Below are positions 7,545-15,674 of a DNA stretch of 26,792 nucleotides, piece after piece (position 1 is the stretch's first letter; the number at the start of each line of letters is the position of its first letter). Location of the stretch: positions 1-26,792 of the forward strand of contig JAEXJH010000597.1 of NCBI GenBank assembly GCA_023445955.1. The letters run 5' to 3'. This DNA comes from Pseudomonadota bacterium (GTDB lineage: Bacteria; Pseudomonadota; Alphaproteobacteria; Caulobacterales; Caulobacteraceae). Under the pieces are notes generated by a model. That model saw nothing but the letters and a program-made list of their open reading frames with translations, had not been told where the DNA came from and did no database searches. The position numbers and the translations under genes were made by a program.

Positions 7545-10500
7545 GTGGGACAAATATGTTCTGGGGGCGGCTTGACCATCGCGGTTGATCTTACGTCTGC
7601 CGTCGTGGCGGCCGAGCAAAACGAGACTTCGACGCCCGCCGATCAGATCGGTCGCATTGCGGAAGGGAAACTTCAGGCGTTCGCCGGGACGATCAACTTA
7701 AGCACAGGTGTTTATCTCGACGACGTCTATGCCCAAAACAAGAGCGTCGCCGAGCACACGGCGGCCGACTATCACGGCCGGTTTCTTATCGAACTCGTCC
7801 AGAATGCCAACGACGTCCACGAGCGCGGCCGGCACGACGGCAAGATTGAGGTGCTCCTGGTCGACGACGAGGGCGAATTCGGCACGCTCTATGTCGCGAA
7901 TTTCGGAAAGCCGTTTGGGCACGACAATGTGGTCGCGCTGTCGCGCATTGGCATGTCGAGCAAGCCGCCCGGGGAATCCATTGGAAATAAGGGGCTCGGC
8001 TTTCGCAGCGTGAGCCATGTCTGCGATGCGCCCGAGATTTACTCTCAGGCGCTCGAGGCAATCGGCGCAGCCACGTTCAAGGGCTACTGCTTCACCTTCG
8101 CCCGGCCGGAAGATCTGGAATCCCGGATAGACCACCCGACCATCCTGGCCTTCGCGCAGTCGGACCTTCCGATGTTCTTCCTGCCGATCGCGCTCAGCAC
8201 GCAGCCAGACATCATCGCCGACTATGCCGCACGCGGGTTCTCGTCCGTTATTCGGCTCCCTCTGAGGGACGCGGACTCGCTGCAGACGGCGCGGGATGAG
8301 GTGGCGGCGCTGGACGACGATTCCGCACCCTTGCTCCTCTTTCTTGATCGTCTCGAGACCCTAGGCGCCAAGGTGCGCAGTCGGGCCGGCGAGGTCTCCT
8401 CGGCGTTCACGCTCGAGCGGCATGAAGAGCCGATCAAGTCTGCCCCGGTTGCGGCGTCGGTTGTGACGCTGAATGGCGCGCACTGGCTGTTGGTCCGCGA
8501 CCAGGCGCCTGAGGCGCTCATGCAGCAGGCCGTTGATGACGGCGTCAAAGCCAAGCAGCTCCACAGCAGTTGGAAGGACTGGTCGGGCGTTGGTGAGGTG
8601 GGCTTGGCCGTGCCCCTTGAACACGAGATTTCGTCGCCTCGCCTCTATACCTTCCTGCCAATGGGGGAAGGCGCCACAGCACCCTTGCAGGGGCATCTTC
8701 ACGGCAGCTTCTTCCCGGCCTCGAACCGCAAGGCCCTCGACGCCGGTGTCCCGCTTAACCGCCTCCTCCTCACGCAGGCGGTCACACTGGCCGCCGCTAC
8801 TGTGCATTGGTTGGCGCACCTCGACGCTGGACGCAGCCACCCTGTCCTGACGGCGATCGCTCGGGCGAAGGCATCCGTTGATCTCCTGGTCTGGACAAAT
8901 CCGTCTAGCCTCAGCGCCGCGAAGAGCCTCGGCGAGCGGCTAGATTTGGCCGCGCTCTCCGCCGCGGAGATTGCGCGTCTCGGCGGCCATGCATTCGAAT
9001 CTACGCCTGTGATCCCGTGCGCCGTCACATTGGGCGGTTTGCCATCGATCGGTTGGCGACGCCCTAAGGAAGTGCGCGCCACCTTCGACGCATCCCCGAC
9101 CTTCGACCTCTCGGCGATCGCGAAGCACGGCGCGGCCATCTCTCCGCCGATTGCGCCGCTCTTGCCCGAGCTCAGGCCTGAGCGGATCGGCCGGCTAACG
9201 CCGTTCCTTCGGCAGCACGCGCCAGACACATTTCGCGAGCGACTGGCGCCCATCGAGTGCGCTCGGATTACGGAAAAGATCGCCGCGACCCTTCGCGCCG
9301 GAAAACGTCCCGCGACAAGCCAGTGGACGGCTTTCTATCGCGATCTGCCCTCATTCATGAGGGAGGGGCCGGGAATGCTCGCCGGCCTGGCCGTCATCCT
9401 GTGTGACGACGGGACCGTTCGTGCTGGCCGCAACGACGTCCAAAGCGACGGGGCGCTTTCCCCCGTTCGGCGTCGGCGGCGCAAGGGCGAACAGATCGAG
9501 CCCTCTCTCTTCTTCCCGCCCGCGGCGCGACCGTCGGGCGAAAATGCGGAAATCCCGCTTGAGCAGCTCCGCGTGCCCGCCCCCCTGGCGGCTCACTTCG
9601 CCTTCGCCGCCAACACGCTGCCGTGGCACAGCGAACTTCGCGCGGCACGCGAATTCCTCGAGCGCGGTCTGGTCTCGGCCTACGATGGTGAGACGGTCCT
9701 CACGCGCATCTCTCAAGTGGTCAATGCGGGCGCCTCAGTCGAGGAGTCCCTGGCGGGGCTACGTTGGGCCTTCGCGATCTGGCGGCGCGCCCAGGCCACC
9801 CGGTCGATCAAAGTCGATTCCACCTATCGCCTGCTCGTTCCAACGGCCGATGGGATGATCCACGCGACTGAGGCCGTCTTCTCGGAAACGTGGCCCGAGG
9901 AGCGCCTCGGCAGGCGTCTTAGCGCGCTCTTCAGCGCCGCGCCGCCCGACGTCGCCGACTTTGTCTCTTATCGAAAGCGTCTGCTAGCGCCGACGAGCCA
10001 CCGGGCCTTCAAGGGTCAGGCATCGCTATGGGCCGAATTTCTGCTCGGATTGGGGGTCGGCGCTGGCCTGCGCGCCCTGCCCTTGCCGACTATGCCCCTG
10101 ACCCGGTCCTATGAGGTCACCAGCTTCGACTTCGCGAGGAAGCTGGGGCTCAGCGACGCCGCAATCGAAGACTGGAAGCGCGACGTCAGCACGTTCAATA
10201 AAGAAAGCCTGAGCCACGCCTATTCCACGAACTACAAGTTCGCGAGCACGCTGTGGCACCTCCCCGGCCAAAGCGACCACGAACGCTTTTCCTCCGACTG
10301 CCGCGAGATCTACGCCGGCCTAGTGATCGAGTGGCTCGCGGGCGCTGGAAGGGAGCTGCTCCAAGGCGAACTTCGTCATGAGCACTATTCCAGCGACCAA
10401 TATGAATGGTCGACGCCTGCAGGCGCCTTCATTCGCAGCAGCGCATGGTTGCCCGCGGACGACCCGTCACCCGAAGGGCCGGTGCGCCGCTTCTACCGGC

Positions 10501-13118
10501 CTTCGGACGTCTGGGTCTCCAGCAACGAGCGCTTCCCCTTCTATCTTCGGCAAGTGGCGGTCACGATCGGCAGGATCATCGAACGTCGACAGCCCGACGC
10601 GCTCAAGAATTTGCGAAAGTATGGCCAACTACGAGTCTTGAACGATCCGGCGACCGCCATCGAACAAGCCCGCTTCCTCGCGGCTCAATATGCCGCCGGC
10701 ACGGTTCGCCCCCACTATGAGCAGCAGCTCGCCAACCTCTACAATACGACTTGGAAGGTGATCGCGGATAAGCACGCGGCGGATCCGCAGGCCACGGCGA
10801 AGGCAGCGAACGATATGCCAATCCTGGTCCGTCGGCGCGCCGATCTTGCCGTCACGATCCCAGCCAAGCCGACGGCGCCGGTCTACGTCCGAGATAGCGA
10901 CGACGATCTTGCACCGAGCCTCGTCGCCTCGATCGATGGTCTCCTCCTCGATATTAAGGGCGCCGACCGCGCGCGGGTGGGTGCGGCGGCAGAAGCCCTA
11001 TTCGGGAAGAAGATCAGCCGACTGTCGGCGATGCGCTACGAGGTGAAGATTGACGACGTAGCGCTCGACAACATTGAGGTCAGCGAAACGGCCATCACTC
11101 AATGCCCTTGGCTTCGCCTGATGCTTGCAGTGGCGATGGAGGGGCTGCGCGGCACCGACGCCGGCCAGCTCCCGTCAGACAGGGGACTCGTTCTGGAACG
11201 CCTGAGCAATATCGCCCTCGTGGCCGCGGAGGACGTGTCCTTTGAGATCAACGACCAGCGGATTTCGGCCCCCGGCGACCGACCGGCCTATGTGTTCCGG
11301 CGCTCGGGCAGACCGACCCTAGTTGTTACCCGGGTTGGAAACCCGCTCACTTGGAACGGCCTACAGCTCTGCCTGCCGGCGATCTGCGAGGCGATCGATC
11401 TCTCCCCTGTCGCTAACGGCATGCGTCTCCTCGCTCACGAGCTCGCCGCCGGCGGCGAAGACATCAACGAACTCGGTCTTGATGAGGGCGTGATCGCTCG
11501 ACTGGGCCGCACCCTACAGCTCGAAGACGGGGCCGTAGATGCGGTCCAGCATCTCGTCGGGGAGCGCGTCGATCTTCCGATGCCGTGGATCCGTGCCGCC
11601 ATCCACTATGGTTCGGGGCAGGACGCTCTGAGCGACTGCGATCGGCTTGAGGCGGAGCACGGCGCAGATCCCGCGCGTCTACTTGCCGAGCTGTTGCCCC
11701 TCATTACCGCCGCTGCGACGGATGCCGATGCATTGCTCAAGGCGTGCCGACAAGCGCAATCCGCAGCGCAGTTCCGCGAGCTTCTCGACCTTGATTTTGC
11801 ACGGTTCAACGAGAGCCTCGCAGCGACGGGAAGCGAACCACTGACTTATCCAGCCGTCCACGCCTCGCAGCTCCTGAACTATATCGTCGAGCACGAAACG
11901 GCCATTTTGGAGGCGCTTCGCAACGCAGCCGCGCCAGCCCTCGCCGGTTTCGTGCCCGCTCCCGACTATGCCCAGCGCCGTGACGGCTTAAGATCAATCA
12001 AGCCGGAACCCGCCTGGCTCACGCTCTATCATTTCGTACCGGAAGCCATGCTGGAGGACCATGTTGCGCGGTGGCTGGAAAGTGCGGGAGCGCCGACGAT
12101 CGGCGCCAACCCGCATAAACTGCCTGAGCTCGCCGATGTGCGATCCCTGAACCTGCCGGCGATTAGCAGCTTCGCGTCTGCGGCGACGCCCGTCGTGCGG
12201 GCGTGGTGGAAGGGGCCCGCCTCAAGCATCCCCGACTATTGGCGCGAGGCGAAGGCGGCCGAACAACATATTCGCGCCAAGCTCGATACCGCCGGCGCCG
12301 TCGACTTCAAGCCGATGGATGAGGCGACACTGATCACCTGGTGCATAAAGCTCGGCATCTGGCCCGACGGCATGGATCCGACGCTCGATGTGGACACGCT
12401 GGGTATCGGTTCGGACGCGATCGACGCTGCCGCCAAAGAAGCCTTGCGCGAGGCGGAGGAGCGCGCAGCGAAAGCACGCTCTGTTCGCGTCAATGATCGG
12501 GATGTCGATCCTGAACATGCAAACTGGACAGAGATCTCGGCCGAGATTGCCGCTCGGCTTTCCAAGCGGGTCAAGTCGGCGCGACTAACTACGCCAACCG
12601 AACTGGAACAACTCGCAAAGCGAACGAACAAGGCTCCGTCCAACCGCACCCCACGCGACGCGCCGCCTGGGCCGGATCGGACCCCGCAGGCCAAGAAGGA
12701 CATGATTGGTCGCCTCGGAGAACTCGTTGTCTACCACTGGCTTAAAGACCGCTTCCGCAATCAGGACATCGACAAGGCGTGGGTCTCGCGCTTCGGCGCC
12801 CTGCACAAGGGCAAGGCTTGGTCGGACGACCTCGGTTACGACTTTGAGCTGACCCATGACCGTCGGACCTGGCTCATCGAGGTCAAATCAAGCCAGGGCG
12901 ATCGGTGCCAATTCGAAATGGGTGAGTCTGAAGTTCGCGCCGCGCGGGAGGCGGCGCGCCCTCGGTCAGGTCAGCGTTATGTCGTGATCTACGTCGCTAA
13001 TCCGGCGACGTCGAGTGCAACGCGGATTGACGTCTTGCCTAACCCGCTGAGCGAGGACGCGGATGGCATCCTCCGCCTGCTGGGCGAGGGCGTGCGTTTT
13101 GGATTCAAGCCAAAATAG
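7545..13118 (+). CDS. Giant sacsin/HSP90-like ATPase protein with C-terminal DUF3883 (PD-(D/E)XK-like) domain
   Basis: An 1857-aa protein. The GTG at 7545 gives the longest frame. A TTG at 7572 has a better GGGGG ribosome binding site about 4 nt upstream and may be the true start. Residues about 50-170 are a GHKL/HSP90-type ATPase of the sacsin group: ELVQNAND at 83-90, NFGKPFGHDNVVAL, and the lid motif IGNKGLGFRS with G147, G150 and G152. The C-terminus, about 1720-1850, matches DUF3883 (the NO VEIN C-terminal domain): IGRLGELVVYHWL, then GYDFEL with D1766, and IEVKSS with E1779-V-K1781. This D-x(n)-ExK arrangement fits a PD-(D/E)XK nuclease fold. I recognise nothing in the roughly 1500 residues between; they are rich in helices and have no membrane segment. 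Large sacsin-like ATPases with DUF3883 tails recur in bacterial defence islands. The probable role is an infection sensor or switch with a nuclease effector, which is inferred. Confidence 0.85.
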   Translation: MGQICSGGGLTIAVDLTSAVVAAEQNETSTPADQIGRIAEGKLQAFAGTINLSTGVYLDDVYAQNKSVAEHTAADYHGRFLIELVQNANDVHERGRHDGKIEVLLVDDEGEFGTLYVANFGKPFGHDNVVALSRIGMSSKPPGESIGNKGLGFRSVSHVCDAPEIYSQALEAIGAATFKGYCFTFARPEDLESRIDHPTILAFAQSDLPMFFLPIALSTQPDIIADYAARGFSSVIRLPLRDADSLQTARDEVAALDDDSAPLLLFLDRLETLGAKVRSRAGEVSSAFTLERHEEPIKSAPVAASVVTLNGAHWLLVRDQAPEALMQQAVDDGVKAKQLHSSWKDWSGVGEVGLAVPLEHEISSPRLYTFLPMGEGATAPLQGHLHGSFFPASNRKALDAGVPLNRLLLTQAVTLAAATVHWLAHLDAGRSHPVLTAIARAKASVDLLVWTNPSSLSAAKSLGERLDLAALSAAEIARLGGHAFESTPVIPCAVTLGGLPSIGWRRPKEVRATFDASPTFDLSAIAKHGAAISPPIAPLLPELRPERIGRLTPFLRQHAPDTFRERLAPIECARITEKIAATLRAGKRPATSQWTAFYRDLPSFMREGPGMLAGLAVILCDDGTVRAGRNDVQSDGALSPVRRRRRKGEQIEPSLFFPPAARPSGENAEIPLEQLRVPAPLAAHFAFAANTLPWHSELRAAREFLERGLVSAYDGETVLTRISQVVNAGASVEESLAGLRWAFAIWRRAQATRSIKVDSTYRLLVPTADGMIHATEAVFSETWPEERLGRRLSALFSAAPPDVADFVSYRKRLLAPTSHRAFKGQASLWAEFLLGLGVGAGLRALPLPTMPLTRSYEVTSFDFARKLGLSDAAIEDWKRDVSTFNKESLSHAYSTNYKFASTLWHLPGQSDHERFSSDCREIYAGLVIEWLAGAGRELLQGELRHEHYSSDQYEWSTPAGAFIRSSAWLPADDPSPEGPVRRFYRPSDVWVSSNERFPFYLRQVAVTIGRIIERRQPDALKNLRKYGQLRVLNDPATAIEQARFLAAQYAAGTVRPHYEQQLANLYNTTWKVIADKHAADPQATAKAANDMPILVRRRADLAVTIPAKPTAPVYVRDSDDDLAPSLVASIDGLLLDIKGADRARVGAAAEALFGKKISRLSAMRYEVKIDDVALDNIEVSETAITQCPWLRLMLAVAMEGLRGTDAGQLPSDRGLVLERLSNIALVAAEDVSFEINDQRISAPGDRPAYVFRRSGRPTLVVTRVGNPLTWNGLQLCLPAICEAIDLSPVANGMRLLAHELAAGGEDINELGLDEGVIARLGRTLQLEDGAVDAVQHLVGERVDLPMPWIRAAIHYGSGQDALSDCDRLEAEHGADPARLLAELLPLITAAATDADALLKACRQAQSAAQFRELLDLDFARFNESLAATGSEPLTYPAVHASQLLNYIVEHETAILEALRNAAAPALAGFVPAPDYAQRRDGLRSIKPEPAWLTLYHFVPEAMLEDHVARWLESAGAPTIGANPHKLPELADVRSLNLPAISSFASAATPVVRAWWKGPASSIPDYWREAKAAEQHIRAKLDTAGAVDFKPMDEATLITWCIKLGIWPDGMDPTLDVDTLGIGSDAIDAAAKEALREAEERAAKARSVRVNDRDVDPEHANWTEISAEIAARLSKRVKSARLTTPTELEQLAKRTNKAPSNRTPRDAPPGPDRTPQAKKDMIGRLGELVVYHWLKDRFRNQDIDKAWVSRFGALHKGKAWSDDLGYDFELTHDRRTWLIEVKSSQGDRCQFEMGESEVRAAREAARPRSGQRYVVIYVANPATSSATRIDVLPNPLSEDADGILRLLGEGVRFGFKPK

Positions 13119-13149
13119 CGGGGGGAGGATGGCAGCGACTAACCCCGCT
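13117..13149 (+). terminator. Possible weak hairpin after the giant ATPase gene
   Basis: AGCGGGG (13117-13123) pairs perfectly with CCCCGCT (13143-13149) across a 19-nt loop, beginning inside the stop codon. No T-run follows, so it is not a classical intrinsic terminator. It may only stabilise the 3' end, or it may attenuate readthrough into the next gene. Confidence 0.25.
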
Positions 13150-13218
13150 GGCCCTCATCCGCGGTAGCTCCTTGGCGGCCCTAGCCAGCCTGTGACATTA
13201 AATTGAGATTGCAGCTTT

Positions 13219-13947
13219 ATGGCCGACGAAATTCCCCCTCAGATCCTCACCGAGATCAAGCGCGTCGCCAGCACCGAATGGCCCGGCGACAGCGACATGC
13301 AGCAATACATGATTGATGCGGAGACGACGGCTTACCGCGCGTTTGGCAACCTCGACTTCGGATTGGCGCTCGAGCACAAGGCGGCGATCCTCAAAGAGGC
13401 GCATGAATACCACCAATCCTGGGAAGACGTCGTCAGCTTCGTCTCCGATGAGATCGCCGCCTTCAACACTTTGGCGGCCTTGGCCCTGGAAGATGTCCCC
13501 GCTGATTTCGTAGCCGAACAGAAGCGCAAAGCCAGCGCCGACCATGACTGGTTCGCCCTACAGCTTGATGACGTCCAGCGGGCGATTGAAGGCTATCGCT
13601 ACGTTCAACGCACCCGCGCCAAGGTGGGACCGATCCGGGACATCTTGGTTCGGATGGAGGCGATCATCGGATCGGAGTGCTTCAACGCCAACATTCAGAA
13701 CTACAGCGCATGGGGCGTTTGGGAGGGCGAGGGTCGCGCCTTTCGCTATCCCGTCACCTACATTCGCAATGGTCAGGAAGAGAAGCGCAAGACCCGGACA
13801 GATGACCTGGAGCCCGAAACGCTCATAACCGGGCATTACAAGTTCGGCGCGAACGAGCTGAGCATTCATCGGGCGCTGGTGCGCATCGTCGATATGCTCA
13901 AGGCCGATTACGGCCTCAAAATTCCCGACGACGATGACGCGGGCTAG
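13219..13947 (+). CDS. Unrecognised 242-aa acidic protein, last gene of the putative defence cluster
   Basis: ATG at 13219 with only a weak ribosome binding site (GAG about 11 nt upstream). I recognise no family. The sequence begins MADEIPPQILTEIKRVAS and looks mainly helical over residues 1-150. From about 160 it has a more beta-like part (YSAWGVWEGEGRAFRYPVTY, then QEEKRKTRTDDLEPETLITG). It ends in an acidic tail (IPDDDDAG). There is no signal peptide, membrane segment or obvious catalytic motif. It lies 100 bp after the giant ATPase gene on the same strand, so it may be an accessory subunit, inhibitor or specificity factor for that protein. This is inferred from position only. Confidence 0.7.
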   Translation: MADEIPPQILTEIKRVASTEWPGDSDMQQYMIDAETTAYRAFGNLDFGLALEHKAAILKEAHEYHQSWEDVVSFVSDEIAAFNTLAALALEDVPADFVAEQKRKASADHDWFALQLDDVQRAIEGYRYVQRTRAKVGPIRDILVRMEAIIGSECFNANIQNYSAWGVWEGEGRAFRYPVTYIRNGQEEKRKTRTDDLEPETLITGHYKFGANELSIHRALVRIVDMLKADYGLKIPDDDDAG

Positions 13948-13961
13948 GGCGAGGACGCCCT
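13946..13961 (+). terminator. Short GC hairpin at the end of the putative defence cluster
   Basis: AGGGCG (13946-13951) and CGCCCT (13956-13961) form a perfect 6-bp stem with a 4-nt loop, starting in the stop codon of the 242-aa gene. A C-rich stretch follows rather than a T-run, so termination is plausible but weak. Confidence 0.35.
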
Positions 13962-14056
13962 CCCCTCACATCCTACATGAGCCGAGAGGTGCCCGTTCTA
14001 ACGCTGCGGACCCGCATCATTGCGGCCGGAACAAGCGCTGTATTTGGACAATTATC

Positions 14057-14085
14057 TTGAATTTTCCCGAACAATTGGCCATATA
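14057..14085 (+). promoter_or_regulatory. Candidate hipBA promoter
   Basis: An AT-rich island in GC-rich DNA contains TTGAAT (14057-14062), a 17-bp spacer and CATATA (14080-14085). The best hipB start, GTG at 14092, is only 6 nt after the -10 box, so the transcript could begin at or very near the start codon (leaderless). Short repeats around it (ACAATT twice, GGACA twice) could be binding sites for the HipB repressor. The assignment rests on spacing and base composition. Confidence 0.5.
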
Positions 14086-14091
14086 CGGACA

Positions 14092-14421
14092 GTGTTACAG
14101 ACACCCTCCGAAATCCTGCATGAGCTCGCCGGCCGCATCAAAGCGCGCCGCGTCGCCTTGGGCTGGCCTCAGCTCGAAGCCGCCCAGCGCGCCGGCGTCG
14201 CCTACCGGACATGGCGGCGGCTGGAGACCGAGGGACAGGCTTCGCTGGAGGACATGGTCAAGGCCGCCGTCGCCCTGCGCTGCGAGGAGGCTCTGGGCGC
14301 TCTCTTTCCCCTGCCCGCGGCCAGCAGCCTCGACGCCCTCCTGGCGCAGCAGGCCGCGCGCGTCCCGACGCGGCGGGTACGGGCGCCCCGCTCACGCTCG
14401 CCCAGGCCGCCCACCCCATGA
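14092..14421 (+). CDS. hipB: HipB-like antitoxin (XRE-family helix-turn-helix)
   Basis: A 109-aa protein using the GTG at 14092. The frame also runs upstream to a TTG at 14020, but that extension would cover the promoter. Starting at 14092 gives VLQTPSEILHELAGRIKARR, which lines up with the usual beginning of this family. Residues about 10-70 form the HTH (RIKARRVALGWPQLEAAQRA, then YRTWRRLE and ASLEDMVKAAVAL). The C-terminal 30 residues are basic and Pro/Arg-rich. The stop overlaps the hipA start (ATGA), as expected for a co-translated toxin-antitoxin pair. HipB binds HipA, neutralises it, and represses the operon. Confidence 0.82.
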   Translation: MLQTPSEILHELAGRIKARRVALGWPQLEAAQRAGVAYRTWRRLETEGQASLEDMVKAAVALRCEEALGALFPLPAASSLDALLAQQAARVPTRRVRAPRSRSPRPPTP

Positions 14422-15671
14422 AACTTGCGCCGGGAACCCCGCTGGCCGCCAGTCTGGCCTTTGACGACGATCAGGCCGCCCTGCCCGTCGGCCGCCTGGC
14501 CATGGCCGGCGGCCTGGCGCAACTGGAATGGTCTCCGGAACTCATCGCGGCGCCCGTGCCGGTTTCGGCCCTGCTCTACCCGCCGGAACCCGGGCTGCAC
14601 CCCGCACGCGGCCGCGACTTCGAGGGCTTGCACGGCTTTCTCGCCGACAGCTTACCGGAAGGCTGGGGCTATCTCGTCATGCGGCGACGCCTGAGCAAGC
14701 TCGGCGTCAGCATCGAGACCTTGAGTCCGCTCGACCGCCTGGCGCTGGTCGGCGACCATGGCCGCGGCGCCCTGACCTATCGGCCGGCGACCGCACCGCC
14801 GCCGGAGGTGGCGAGCCTTGACCTTGACGCCCTGGCCGCAGAGTCCACCGCGATCCTGACCGGTCACGACGGCGAGCTTGCCGACACCTTGGCAGCCCTG
14901 GCCGGCGGCTCAGGCGGCGCGCGGCCCAAGGTCCACGTCGGCTTCGATGCCGAGGGACGGATTTCGATCTCGGAGGGCGAGACCGCCCCGGGCCACGAGG
15001 CCTGGATCGTCAAGTTCGCCGCGACCAACGACCCGCCCGACATCGGGCCGATCGAAGCCGCCTATGCCGCCATGGCCCTGACCGCCGGCCTCGACATGGC
15101 GCCCTACCGGCTGCTCCCGTCCAAGACCGGCCCCGGCTATTTTGCGACCCGCCGGTTCGACCGGCCGCGTCCCGGCCAGCGACTCCACATGGTCTCCCTA
15201 AGCGGCGCCGTCGAAGCGCCCTGGCGCACGCCCGCAAGCTACGACCTCTTCCTGCGCGCCACCGTCGCTATTACCCGGCACGCCGAGGATCTGCAGGCCG
15301 CGTTCCGGCGCATGGTCTTCAACGTGCTGGCCAGCAACCGGGACGACCATACCCGGCAGCACAGCTACCTGATGGATGCGCAAGGCCAATGGCGGCTCGC
15401 GCCGGCCTATGACCTGACCTATTCGGCAGGCCCCGGCGGCGAGCACTACCTCGACGTCGAGGGCGAAGGCCGCAACCCCACCCGCGCGCAGGTTCACGCC
15501 TTGGGTCGTCGCCACAGCCTCTCCGACCGCCTGATCGACGCCATCATCGATGAGGTTCGCGCCGCCGTGGCCGATTGGCCGCGCTTTGCCGAAGACGTTG
15601 GCGTGACCCGGGCCTCTCGCGCTGAAATCCTGGCCGCCCACCAAGCGGTCGAGGCGGCCTTCTCGACCTGA
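14418..15671 (+). CDS. hipA: HipA-like serine/threonine kinase toxin
   Basis: A 417-aa protein. The ATG at 14418 overlaps the hipB stop by 4 nt; the longer open frame upstream of it is shadow over hipB. The N-terminal HipA domain includes GFLADSLPEGWG (about residues 75-86). The kinase part shows GGSGGARPKVHV, WIVKFAATND, FATRRFDRP and NVLASNRDDHTRQHSYL, with catalytic D309-D310-H311, followed by APAYDLTYS. All core kinase motifs look intact. HipA enzymes phosphorylate aminoacyl-tRNA synthetases, which halts translation and gives persistence; some act in phage defence or plasmid stabilisation. The gene ends 3 nt from the convergent trbB stop and so marks the join between cargo and transfer genes. 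Its target cannot be inferred from sequence alone. Confidence 0.9.
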   Translation: MKLAPGTPLAASLAFDDDQAALPVGRLAMAGGLAQLEWSPELIAAPVPVSALLYPPEPGLHPARGRDFEGLHGFLADSLPEGWGYLVMRRRLSKLGVSIETLSPLDRLALVGDHGRGALTYRPATAPPPEVASLDLDALAAESTAILTGHDGELADTLAALAGGSGGARPKVHVGFDAEGRISISEGETAPGHEAWIVKFAATNDPPDIGPIEAAYAAMALTAGLDMAPYRLLPSKTGPGYFATRRFDRPRPGQRLHMVSLSGAVEAPWRTPASYDLFLRATVAITRHAEDLQAAFRRMVFNVLASNRDDHTRQHSYLMDAQGQWRLAPAYDLTYSAGPGGEHYLDVEGEGRNPTRAQVHALGRRHSLSDRLIDAIIDEVRAAVADWPRFAEDVGVTRASRAEILAAHQAVEAAFST

Positions 15672-15674
15672 ACG

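Noticed and set aside
14020..14091. Longer hipB start at TTG 14020
   Set aside because: It would translate through the AT-rich promoter, and the extra residues do not resemble antitoxin N-termini.
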